A DNA stretch of 14,758 nucleotides from NCBI GenBank assembly GCA_937928475.1, contig CALFVE010000135.1:1-14758 (forward strand), in the 5' to 3' direction. Shown one piece after another: positions 7,063 to 14,069 of the stretch (positions within the stretch are counted from its first letter, which is position 1; each line of letters starts with the position of its first letter). Below the pieces are notes generated by a model. That model was not told where the DNA came from, ran no database searches, and was given only the letters and a program-made list of their open reading frames with translations. Both the position numbers and the translations under genes were made by a program. Source of the stretch: an uncultured bacterium (GTDB lineage Bacteria; Armatimonadota; Zipacnadia; Zipacnadales; Zipacnadaceae).

Positions 7063-8858
7063 GCGGCAAGGCGAGAGGGCGGCGCGAGGGCGCGGACCGA
7101 CATCGGGCCGCCGGCGGCAGCCCTGCGCCAACAGAGGGCCGATGGGTCATGCTGGCCGCCGTTGGGGTGATGCTGCTCACCTGCCTGCCGTACCTGATCG
7201 CCGCGCGTCCTGGCTTCGCCGGACCTGACCTGCACTTCGCCGGCGCCCTCTGGGGCGTGGACGACTACAATGTCTATCGCTCCTACCTGCGGCAACACGC
7301 GGAGGGAACCCTCTTCGCGCGCAATCAGTACACCACCGAGCTACAAGTTCCCCGCTTTGTGAATTTCCTGTTCCTCTTGATGGGCCTGGTCTGTCGGGTG
7401 TCCGGCCTGTCTGGGGCGCTGGTCTACCACCTGTTCCGGTTTGCGGGCGGCGTAGTGCTGCTTTATCTGCTCTACCGGCTGGCGGCAGAGGTCGGTCTGG
7501 AGCGGCGGGGCCGCTGGTTGACGCTGCTTCTGGCTTCTTTTTCCTCGGGACTAGGCTGGATAGTCTATCGCGCAGTGGGCGAGGGTCGCTTGCCCCTGGA
7601 GGCGGCCAACCGCCTGGCGCCGATTGACGTGGCGGCGGGCTGGGTGGCCGTACCCGAAGGCGTGATCTTCCTCACCCTGCTGGTCAACGCGCTGTTTGTG
7701 GCCGGGGTCGCGCTGATGGTGGGCGCGATGCTCTGGGGAATCCGCGCCGCCCGTGAACCCGGCTGGCGGGCGGCATTGGTTTGTGGCGGACTCCTCTTTC
7801 TGCTGGGCAATGTGCACACCTACGACGTAATCGCCGTCTACCTGGTGCTACTGCTTTGGTTCGCGGGGCAAGGACTGAGCCGGCGTCTACCCTGGCGACA
7901 AGCCGTAGCGAAGTATGCCCTGGTCGCAATCGTGGGACTTCCCACGGTGCTGTGGCAATACCATGTGCAAACGGTAGATCCCACTTGGGCCGCCAAGTAC
8001 GCGGTGCCCAAGGCCTCTCCCCCACTCAGCGGATACCTCTTGGGCTATGGTTTGCCGCTGGCGTTGGCGATAGTGGGAGTGGCATATGCGTTCAGCCGGA
8101 GGAGTGCCAAGGGTTCAACCGCTGCTGGGCAGCCCGCGAGGCGCTATCTCTTCGACGCACAGCAGGACACCCTCTTACCGGTCCTCTGGCTGGGGGTAGG
8201 ATTTGCGCTCGTCTACGCACCCGTGGGTTTCCAGCGGAAACTGGCCGAGGGGCTGCACGTGCCGATCTGCCTGCTGGCGGCGCTGGCGTTGCAGGAGATG
8301 ACCCGCCGCCTGCCTCGGTCGTCTTTTGCCCTGGCGGCAGGAGTGGTCGTCGCGCTTACTCTTCCCTCAAACGTATACTACCTAGCGGATGGGCTGGCCC
8401 ACGCCCGGGTGAACAACCTGGACCTAGCGCCAGTGTGGTACCCTCCGGCTTATCTAACCTCCGGGGAGCGGGCGGCCCTGCGCTGGCTGCGGGAACACAC
8501 CGGGCTGAGCGACATTGTGCTGTGCTCCACGTACTTCGGCAACCACGTGCCAGCGGCGGCACCATGTCGGGTGGTGGCCGGCCATTGGGACGAGACCGTG
8601 CACTTCGGTCGGTATCTGCGCCTGGTGCTGGGTTTCTATGCTCCCTTCTCGCCGCCTGAGGTACGAGGGGAGTACCTGCGCCAATCTGCCGCCAACCTAG
8701 TCGTCTACGGGCCCCAGGAGCGTCTCTTGCAACGCCTGCTCAGCGTGGGTGAAGCAGGCCGGCCGCGGGAGGAGGATCCGGCTCAGGGCCTAACAGAACT
8801 GAGGCCGGTGTTTCGCAGCGAGAACACGATCATCTATGCCAAAGCGGATAGCCAATAG
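7059..8858 (+). CDS. Multipass membrane protein, GT-C glycosyltransferase-like, function unknown
   Basis: About 599 residues. An Arg-rich cytoplasmic N-terminus precedes the first helix (30-49), then a loop with HFAGALWGVDDYNVYRSYLR (59-78) and NQYTTEL. The paired Asp68-Asp69 after helix 1 resembles the catalytic acidic site of GT-C glycosyltransferases such as PMT and ArnT. About ten further hydrophobic segments follow, then a soluble C-terminal region from roughly 480. The GTG at 7059 overlaps the YfhO stop (GTGA) and has GGGGAGG 8 bases upstream, so it is preferred. ATG 7149, directly before helix 1, is an alternative, and any start upstream would overlap the YfhO gene. Overlap with YfhO implies coupled translation and a joint role. 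I do not recognise a characterised close relative; lipid-linked sugar transfer is inferred from fold and neighbours. Confidence 0.8.
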   Translation: MSGKARGRREGADRHRAAGGSPAPTEGRWVMLAAVGVMLLTCLPYLIAARPGFAGPDLHFAGALWGVDDYNVYRSYLRQHAEGTLFARNQYTTELQVPRFVNFLFLLMGLVCRVSGLSGALVYHLFRFAGGVVLLYLLYRLAAEVGLERRGRWLTLLLASFSSGLGWIVYRAVGEGRLPLEAANRLAPIDVAAGWVAVPEGVIFLTLLVNALFVAGVALMVGAMLWGIRAAREPGWRAALVCGGLLFLLGNVHTYDVIAVYLVLLLWFAGQGLSRRLPWRQAVAKYALVAIVGLPTVLWQYHVQTVDPTWAAKYAVPKASPPLSGYLLGYGLPLALAIVGVAYAFSRRSAKGSTAAGQPARRYLFDAQQDTLLPVLWLGVGFALVYAPVGFQRKLAEGLHVPICLLAALALQEMTRRLPRSSFALAAGVVVALTLPSNVYYLADGLAHARVNNLDLAPVWYPPAYLTSGERAALRWLREHTGLSDIVLCSTYFGNHVPAAAPCRVVAGHWDETVHFGRYLRLVLGFYAPFSPPEVRGEYLRQSAANLVVYGPQERLLQRLLSVGEAGRPREEDPAQGLTELRPVFRSENTIIYAKADSQ

Positions 8859-8912
8859 CCCAGCGCGGAGCCGCCGGAACTTTGTACCTGACCAAGCGTC
8901 CTAGAGCATACA

Positions 8913-10064
8913 ATGCCCTTCAGAACCGCGAGCCTCCACAGATATGTGCTGGCGCTTATGGCTCTGGCCCTGTTCCTCTGGGCGGGAGTCGCTTGGGCGC
9001 GCCAGTGGGATCCCGCCTACGAGGACAAGGTGGGCCGGGAGGCCCTGGAGGAGGTCAAGAAGCAGTATACCGTCTACGAGGACCCCGAGCAGCACAAGAC
9101 TGTCATGGCGATCATAGATGACCTCAAGGCCGTCTCTCAACGCCCTGACGTGAACTACCAAGTCTTCTTGCTCGACACTGAGGAGGAAAACGCTTTCAGC
9201 CTGCCGGGTGGGTACATTTGCCTGACCAAGGCCCTGCTGACCAATGTGCAGTCCATTCACGAGTTGGCGGGAGTGCTGGCTCACGAGATGGCGCATAACT
9301 GTACCTACGACGCCCTGGAGGAAGCGGAAAAGGCTCAGAAGGTGACCATGCCAGTGATGGCGGCGGTGATTGCGGCGATGGTGACCGGCCGAGGTACCGA
9401 GGCGGTGGCGAACACCTTCATGGCCGGAATGTACGTGGCCCACGGCATTCTCTCCACCTACTCGATCAAGGTGGAGGCGCAAGCAGACAAGAACGCGGTG
9501 GACTATCTCATCAAGAGCGGCAAGTACAACCCAGTCGGCTTGCTTACCTTCATGGAACGCCTGGCGGCCAAAGAGCGCAGCCGGCCGCCGGTAACTCTGG
9601 GCATCTTCCAAACCCACCCCTTCTCTGTCGAACGGGTAACCGCCATCACCGACCAGATCCGAGCCGCGGGGCTGGAGATCAACCGGCGGGCAGTCACTAA
9701 GTGGGACCCGCCACAAGTGGAGGCGGCCCAGGTGGGCGAGCAACCCGCGCAGGTCCTGAGCCTGTGGGGGCAGCCGCTCTTCACTTTCAACTGGGCGCCC
9801 CCCGGCACCGAAATCTCCGTGCGCGCAGCCGAGATGGTCAAGGTCCTCACCGAGGTTCTGGCGGCCGGGGCGGAATCGTGGGAGTTCTACGCGGATACCC
9901 AGGACGGACAGATGCGGGTGAAGGCGCGCGACCGCATTATCCTTACCGTCTACCCTGAGGACGCGCAATTGAACGACACCGACGTTCGGACCCTGGCAAA
10001 CCGCACCTTGCGGAACATCGGCGCCGCCCTGTTCGCTGAGCGGCTCAATCGGCTGTACCAGTAA
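8913..10064 (+). CDS. Exported M48-family zinc metallopeptidase with extra C-terminal domain
   Basis: A 383-residue protein with a signal peptide (hydrophobic 11-27, likely cut after AWA at residue 29). The M48 domain spans about 45-260. It has FSLPGGYICLTKALL (95-109), the zinc motif HEMAH (His124, Glu125, His128), and the third ligand Glu188 in EAQAD with conserved Asp192, plus THPFSVERV further on. Related proteins (BepA/LoiP class) act in envelope protein quality control. The stretch 144-182 is hydrophobic and Gly/Ala-rich and may touch the membrane, as in BepA-like enzymes. After a linker, residues about 283-383 form a separate alpha/beta domain (VLSLWGQPLFTF, then RIILTVYPEDAQL and TLANRTLRNI) not part of M48. 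The ATG at 8913 starts the signal peptide; no Shine-Dalgarno is evident. A hairpin terminator follows its stop. Confidence 0.93.
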   Translation: MPFRTASLHRYVLALMALALFLWAGVAWARQWDPAYEDKVGREALEEVKKQYTVYEDPEQHKTVMAIIDDLKAVSQRPDVNYQVFLLDTEEENAFSLPGGYICLTKALLTNVQSIHELAGVLAHEMAHNCTYDALEEAEKAQKVTMPVMAAVIAAMVTGRGTEAVANTFMAGMYVAHGILSTYSIKVEAQADKNAVDYLIKSGKYNPVGLLTFMERLAAKERSRPPVTLGIFQTHPFSVERVTAITDQIRAAGLEINRRAVTKWDPPQVEAAQVGEQPAQVLSLWGQPLFTFNWAPPGTEISVRAAEMVKVLTEVLAAGAESWEFYADTQDGQMRVKARDRIILTVYPEDAQLNDTDVRTLANRTLRNIGAALFAERLNRLYQ

Positions 10065-10065
10065 G

Positions 10066-10115
10066 AAGGGGACAGGCACATTTTCCGCCCGGGGAAAATG
10101 TGCCTGTCCCTTTTT
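10066..10115 (+). terminator. REP-like palindrome forming a strong intrinsic terminator
   Basis: An 18-bp perfect stem (10069-10086 with 10093-10110) around the loop GCCCGG, followed by a run of five T. The flanking A-A on the left can also pair with the T-run, giving a near-complete 48-base palindrome. It begins 2 bases after the M48 stop and ends just before the rel promoter, so it should end the upstream transcript and insulate rel. The arm GGGACAGGCACATTTT is, from memory, a widely dispersed palindrome associated with REP-type tyrosine transposases in unrelated environmental genomes, so this may be a recruited mobile repeat. Confidence 0.85.
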
Positions 10116-10116
10116 C

Positions 10117-10125
10117 TGGTATAAT
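10117..10125 (+). promoter_or_regulatory. Extended -10 promoter for rel
   Basis: TGGTATAAT is a perfect extended -10 (TGnTATAAT). No -35 hexamer is visible at the normal distance, where the terminator arm lies, which extended -10 promoters tolerate. The predicted start site, about 7 bases past the hexamer, falls at 10132-10133, on the ATG at 10133, so the transcript would be leaderless or nearly so. Confidence 0.65.
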
Positions 10126-10132
10126 GCCGATG

Positions 10133-12298
10133 ATGCCGACAGACATTGCAACCATCACCGAGCAGCTGCTCTCCTACTGGCCCGGGGCCGATCAGGCGCT
10201 GGTGCGACGGGCCTATGAGTTTGCCGAGGAGGCCCATCGGGGCCAGAAGCGGCTGACCGGTGACCCCTACATCCAGCATCCCCTGGAAGTCGCTCGCATC
10301 CTCACTGATATCCAAGCCGACCCCGCCACGATTGCCGCGGCTTTGCTCCACGACACGGTCGAGGACACCGCGGTGACTCTCCCGGTGCTGCAGAGACAGT
10401 TTGGGCCGACCGTGGCCGGCCTGGTCGAGGGAGTCACCAAACTGCGCCGGCTTGACTTCACCAGCCATCAGGAGGAGCAAGCCCGCAACCTGCGCAAGAT
10501 GCTGCTGGCGATGGCCGAGGATATCCGGGTGCTGGTGATCAAACTGGCCGACCGCCTGCACAATATGCTCACCCTCGATCCTTTGCCCGCGGCGCGTCAG
10601 CAAGCCATCGCCCAGGAGACGCTACAGATCTACGCACCGCTTGCCCATCGGCTGGGCATCTGGCGGCTGAAGTGGCAACTGGAGGACCTGGCGCTCAAAT
10701 ACCTGGACCCCGAGGGCTTCTTCGAGATCGCCGAGCGCCTGGGGCAAAGCCGTGCCGAGCGCGAGGCTTTCACCGAGCAAACCCGCCAGCGACTGGAGCA
10801 GCACTTGAGCGCCGCCGGGATTCGCGCCACCGTCTTCGGTCGGGCCAAGCACATCTACAGCATCTACACCAAGATTCGCGAGCAGCAGGTTGACTTCTCC
10901 CAGATCGGCGATCTCATCGCGCTGCGCGTGGTGGTGGACACGGTGGCCGACTGCTACGCCGCCCTGGGGCTGGTGCATTCCCTGTGGATGCCCGTACCGG
11001 GGACGTTTACCGACTACATCGCCAAACCCAAACCCAATAAGTACCAGTCTCTGCACACCAAGGTCATGGGCCCGCAAGGGCAGTTCATGGAGGTACAAAT
11101 CCGCACCTGGGAGATGCACCGCACCGCCGAGTACGGCGTGGCCGCCCACTGGAGTTACAAGGAAGGGCGCACCGACTCCGCGATGGACAAGCAGGTAGGT
11201 TGGTTGCGGCAGATCCTCGACCTCTCCAGCGACCTCAAGGAGAGCCATGAATTCCTGGAACTACTGCAACTAGACCTGTTTAAGGACCAGGTCTTTGTCT
11301 TCACTCCGGACGGCGATGTGATTGATCTGCCCCGCGGGGCCGGGCCGATCGACTTCGCCTATCGAGTGCACACCGAGGTCGGGCACCACACAGTGGGCGC
11401 CAAGGTCAACGGCCATCCGGTGCCGCTCGACTACCGCTTCCGCAATGGCGACATCTGCGAGATTAGCACCTCGGAGAAGGCTCAGCCCAGCCGCGACTGG
11501 CTGCAACTGATCCAGAGCAGCCGCGCCAAGGCTAAGGTGCGCAAGTACCTGCGCGAGCAGATGCGCGAGGAGAACTTGCGCCGGGGGAGCGAACTGGTGG
11601 AGGCGGCTCTCCGCCACCAGCCGGAGGCGGTGCGCCAGACCTGGAACGAACAGCGGCTGGAGGAGATCGCCCAGCGCCTGTATTACGCGAGCGGTGAGGA
11701 CCTGCTGGCGGCGGTGGGCTACGGAGACGTTGAACCCTCCACCCTCATCCAGCACCTGGTCCGCGACTATCAGCCGCCCCGCCGGCTCAGCGAGGAAGCG
11801 CGACTCTTGCTGCCTCTGGAGGAAACGGCGGAGAAGGCGGCGCCCCTGGCCGTAAGCGCCACCGGAGTGGCCGGCCTGCAAAGCCACCTGTCCCGCTGCT
11901 GCAACCCACTGCCCGGTGACGAAATCCGGGGCTACATTACTCGGGGGAGCGGGATTGCCGTCCACCGCGCCCAGTGCAAGAATCTGATCTACCGCGCGCG
12001 CAAGGAGCCCGAGCGGGTGCTTCCCTTGAGTTGGGGCGATCAAGCCTCGACGACGGCCCGGGCCACCTTGGAGATCGTCGCCACAGACCGCGTCGGCCTG
12101 CTCTCGCACCTCACTGCGATCATCAGCGACGCAGGAGTGAACATAACCGGGGCGCAGGTAGAAGCGGAGAGTGGCGAATTTGCGCGCTTGGTGCTCACTC
12201 TGGCGGTGCGCGACCGCGGGCAACTGGAGCGCATCATTCAGCGTCTCACCCAACTCATTGACGTAGTCACGGTGCGTCAGATCAAACCGCCGAGTTAA
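10133..12298 (+). CDS. rel: Bifunctional (p)ppGpp synthetase/hydrolase, Rel/SpoT family
   Basis: This protein makes and degrades the stringent-response alarmone (p)ppGpp, acting on the ribosome in the cytoplasm. Full family architecture is present, in residues from ATG 10133 (721 in total). The HD hydrolase domain has His49, HDTVEDT at 73-79 and DRLHNM at 140-145. The synthetase domain spans about 229-354, with KHIYSIYTKI, YQSLHT and EVQIRTWEMH. The TGS domain is at about 384-445 (DQVFVFTPDGDVIDLP), the zinc-finger-like segment has Cys589-Cys590 and HRAQC, and the C-terminal ACT domain is at about 642-717. The intact HD site suggests hydrolase activity as well as synthesis. In-frame ATGs at 10124 and 10130 are alternatives, but 10124 overlaps the -10 element; a GTG at 10100 lies inside the terminator stem. 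No Shine-Dalgarno is present. Confidence 0.96.
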   Translation: MPTDIATITEQLLSYWPGADQALVRRAYEFAEEAHRGQKRLTGDPYIQHPLEVARILTDIQADPATIAAALLHDTVEDTAVTLPVLQRQFGPTVAGLVEGVTKLRRLDFTSHQEEQARNLRKMLLAMAEDIRVLVIKLADRLHNMLTLDPLPAARQQAIAQETLQIYAPLAHRLGIWRLKWQLEDLALKYLDPEGFFEIAERLGQSRAEREAFTEQTRQRLEQHLSAAGIRATVFGRAKHIYSIYTKIREQQVDFSQIGDLIALRVVVDTVADCYAALGLVHSLWMPVPGTFTDYIAKPKPNKYQSLHTKVMGPQGQFMEVQIRTWEMHRTAEYGVAAHWSYKEGRTDSAMDKQVGWLRQILDLSSDLKESHEFLELLQLDLFKDQVFVFTPDGDVIDLPRGAGPIDFAYRVHTEVGHHTVGAKVNGHPVPLDYRFRNGDICEISTSEKAQPSRDWLQLIQSSRAKAKVRKYLREQMREENLRRGSELVEAALRHQPEAVRQTWNEQRLEEIAQRLYYASGEDLLAAVGYGDVEPSTLIQHLVRDYQPPRRLSEEARLLLPLEETAEKAAPLAVSATGVAGLQSHLSRCCNPLPGDEIRGYITRGSGIAVHRAQCKNLIYRARKEPERVLPLSWGDQASTTARATLEIVATDRVGLLSHLTAIISDAGVNITGAQVEAESGEFARLVLTLAVRDRGQLERIIQRLTQLIDVVTVRQIKPPS

Positions 12299-12370
12299 CC
12301 ACAGCCACAACGACAGCGGAGCCGGCGGAAAGGAACTCTCAAGATAGGCGGCAGCCGCTGCCCCCATACG

Positions 12371-12392
12371 CTGGTCCGCAAGGGGGGACCAG
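12371..12392. other. Hairpin between convergent rel and propeller genes
   Basis: CTGGTCC (12371-12377) pairs with GGACCAG (12386-12392) around an 8-base loop in the 123-base gap between the convergent stops. There is no T-run on either strand, so terminator function is uncertain. A smaller GGCAG/CTGCC stem lies just to its left. Nothing else is recognisable in the gap. Confidence 0.3.
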
Positions 12393-12421
12393 TAGAAGTC
12401 CCGACTAGCAGGCTTGGCGGG

Positions 12422-13618
12422 CTATTCGGTTGCCAGGCAGTAGAGGCGCCCGTCATTGGCGCCCAGGTAGAGGCGGCCGTCGCTGAGCGCGGGGGAGGCA
12501 TAGATCTTCTTGGCTAGCGCAACGCGCGCCTTGATCTCGCCGGTGGCGCGGGCTAAGCAGTAGAGCGCCCCGTCCCCCGCGCCCAGATAGAGATAGTCAC
12601 CGGCTAAGGCCGGCGAGGAAGTCACGATGGGCGGTAGGGCTCGTTTCCAGATGAGGGTACCGTCGGCGAGGCTGATCGCTCGCGCCTCGGTGGCGGACAG
12701 GCAGCCCTCGACCTGTGCAAAATAGACCAGTCCGTCGGCGACAGCAGGAGTGGTGAAGACCGAGACCGCTCCATTGAGCGCCCAGCGCCGAGCCCCGGTG
12801 GTGGCGTCCAACGCGATCAGGTAGTCCACCTTCGGCGGCACTAGCGCGGTCGGGCTCACGTAGGGCACAAGCAAGGTGTCCCCCGTAAGGGTGGGGCTGG
12901 CCATCACCGGCGACTTGGCCGCCGCCGACCAGATCTGCTCACCGTTGGCGGCGCGCCGGGCGTGTACCGTGCCGCCGCGATCCCCATAATACAACAGGTC
13001 CGGCGTGACCACCGGCGCCGAACTGATCCCCGCCGCTTCTTCCACCTGCCAGCGCACCTGCCCCGAGGCCAGATCGAAAGCCGTCATGGTGCCGTCCATG
13101 CTGCCCAGGAACACGACCTCGCCCGCCACTGTTGGCGAGGCAGTCACCGGCCGCCAAGTGCGGTACTTCCAGAGCAACCTGCCGTCGGCGGCCGCGAGGC
13201 AATAGACGAAGCAGTCCACGGAGCCAAACACCACCCGCCCCGAGGCGACAGCCGGGGAACTGACGACCGCTCCCTCGGTGCGAAACCGCCAGAGCACGGT
13301 GCCTTGCTCGGCGCTAAGCGCGCACAGTTCGCCGTCCGCCGTGCCCACGAAGACCTGGTTGCCCACGATCGCCGCCGAGGAGTCCACGCTGGAGCCCAAG
13401 GCGGCGCTCCAGCGCACCGCCAGAGGAGGTAGCGGTCCGGCCTCGGCCACTCCAAGGTGCAGCGGCCCGGCCCCGAACATTGGCCAATCGGCACCCGCGG
13501 GCAGGACCAACGCGAAAACCAGGACGCCAGCGACTAGCCCTGTCGGGAAACGACATCTGGTTGAGGAAAGCGAGTGCCGCCCCCGGGCGGCGGGGCGGCA
13601 CTCCCAGCGCACTTTCAT
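12422..13618 (-). CDS. Exported eight-bladed PQQ-type beta-propeller protein (BamB-like fold)
   Basis: A 398-residue protein. After a basic 26-residue leader comes a hydrophobic signal core (about 27-42) with likely cleavage near AGA|D at 43-44, then DWPMFGAG, the usual entry to this family. Eight blade repeats follow, with the pattern SSPA...G.vy.G..DG.lycL....G...W. Examples are VFVGTADGELCALSAEQG in blade 1 and LYLGANDGRLYCLATE in blade 8; blades 7 and 8 are nearly alike. Blade 5 carries an insertion (SPTALVPPKVDY). The fold is shared by BamB and by PQQ dehydrogenases, but no catalytic PQQ residues or cytochrome motif are evident, so a binding or scaffold role outside the cytoplasm is most likely. 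It lies 32 bases after the lipoprotein gene, presumably in the same unit. Confidence 0.9.
   Translation of the reverse strand: MKVRWECRPAARGRHSLSSTRCRFPTGLVAGVLVFALVLPAGADWPMFGAGPLHLGVAEAGPLPPLAVRWSAALGSSVDSSAAIVGNQVFVGTADGELCALSAEQGTVLWRFRTEGAVVSSPAVASGRVVFGSVDCFVYCLAAADGRLLWKYRTWRPVTASPTVAGEVVFLGSMDGTMTAFDLASGQVRWQVEEAAGISSAPVVTPDLLYYGDRGGTVHARRAANGEQIWSAAAKSPVMASPTLTGDTLLVPYVSPTALVPPKVDYLIALDATTGARRWALNGAVSVFTTPAVADGLVYFAQVEGCLSATEARAISLADGTLIWKRALPPIVTSSPALAGDYLYLGAGDGALYCLARATGEIKARVALAKKIYASPALSDGRLYLGANDGRLYCLATE
13572..13603 (-). other. Perfect hairpin over the first codons of the propeller gene
   Basis: GAGTGCCGCCCC (13572-13583) is a perfect 12-bp inverted repeat with 13592-13603 around an 8-base loop. 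It sits at about codons 6-16 of the minus-strand propeller gene and encodes a Cys/Arg-rich leader unlike normal signal peptides. It could limit ribosome access or be a small inserted repeat. Confidence 0.55.
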
Positions 13619-13650
13619 ATCCGTGCTCTTCTCGCAGCAAGGGCCACCGG

Positions 13651-14031
13651 CTAAGGCGCCGGCGGCAGCAGGTTGCGGTCAATGACGAAGAGCGTGCCCA
13701 CGTCGGTGATGCGATTGGCCGTCACATCCGCGAACACGGTCGGTCCCGGTACCCCCTGGAAGATAGGACCGGGCTGGATGACGACCGCGTAGCGTCCGGG
13801 CGCCAGCGGGCCCACGGTGAAGCGGCCGTCAGTGGCCTGGGAGGTGCCGGTTTGAGCGCCCACCGCAACCACCACGTTCCCGATCACGAGGCCGCTGGTC
13901 ACGTCCCGAATAATCCCGGTCACCCCCGTGGTGATGCCCTCGGCGCCACCCCCACACCCGGGCAGCAAGACCCCCGCCAGTAACGCCGCGAGGACAACTG
14001 CGGCAGCGATCCAAGGTCTCCGCAGGTTCAT
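13651..14031 (-). CDS. Lipoprotein with carboxypeptidase-regulatory-like domain
   Basis: A 126-residue protein starting with MNLRRPWIAA, a hydrophobic stretch and a clear lipobox LPGC with Cys26 as the lipidation site, followed by a Gly-rich spacer. The remainder (about 35-118) is a single beta-sandwich of the CarboxypepD_reg type, with the pattern GVTGIIRDVTSGLVIGNVVV then DGRFTVGPLAPGRYAVVI, a fold that usually binds or props other surface proteins. It should be anchored in the membrane facing outward. It lies 38 bases after the FlgD-like gene and 32 bases before the propeller gene, so all three are probably cotranscribed. Its ligand is unknown. Confidence 0.85.
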   Translation of the reverse strand: MNLRRPWIAAAVVLAALLAGVLLPGCGGGAEGITTGVTGIIRDVTSGLVIGNVVVAVGAQTGTSQATDGRFTVGPLAPGRYAVVIQPGPIFQGVPGPTVFADVTANRITDVGTLFVIDRNLLPPAP

Positions 14032-14069
14032 GACGCTTTCACGCTCCGTCTCTGGTGGCGATGCTTGCT

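Noticed and set aside
8909..8914. TACAAT overlapping the M48 start, resembling a -10 like that of rel
   Set aside because: It would place the transcript start after the ATG, lacks the TG extension and a good -35, and no better downstream start exists.
10100..10132. GTG start at 10100 for rel
   Set aside because: It lies in the right arm of the terminator hairpin and upstream of the promoter, and adds residues unlike the family.
8901..10151. A 416-codon open frame on the minus strand antisense to the M48 gene
   Set aside because: It mirrors the M48 coding frame, has no recognisable domain, runs through the terminator palindrome, and long antisense frames are expected in high-GC coding DNA.
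11270..12367. A 365-codon minus-strand open frame opposite rel
   Set aside because: It is the shadow of a clearly conserved Rel protein, with no motif of its own.
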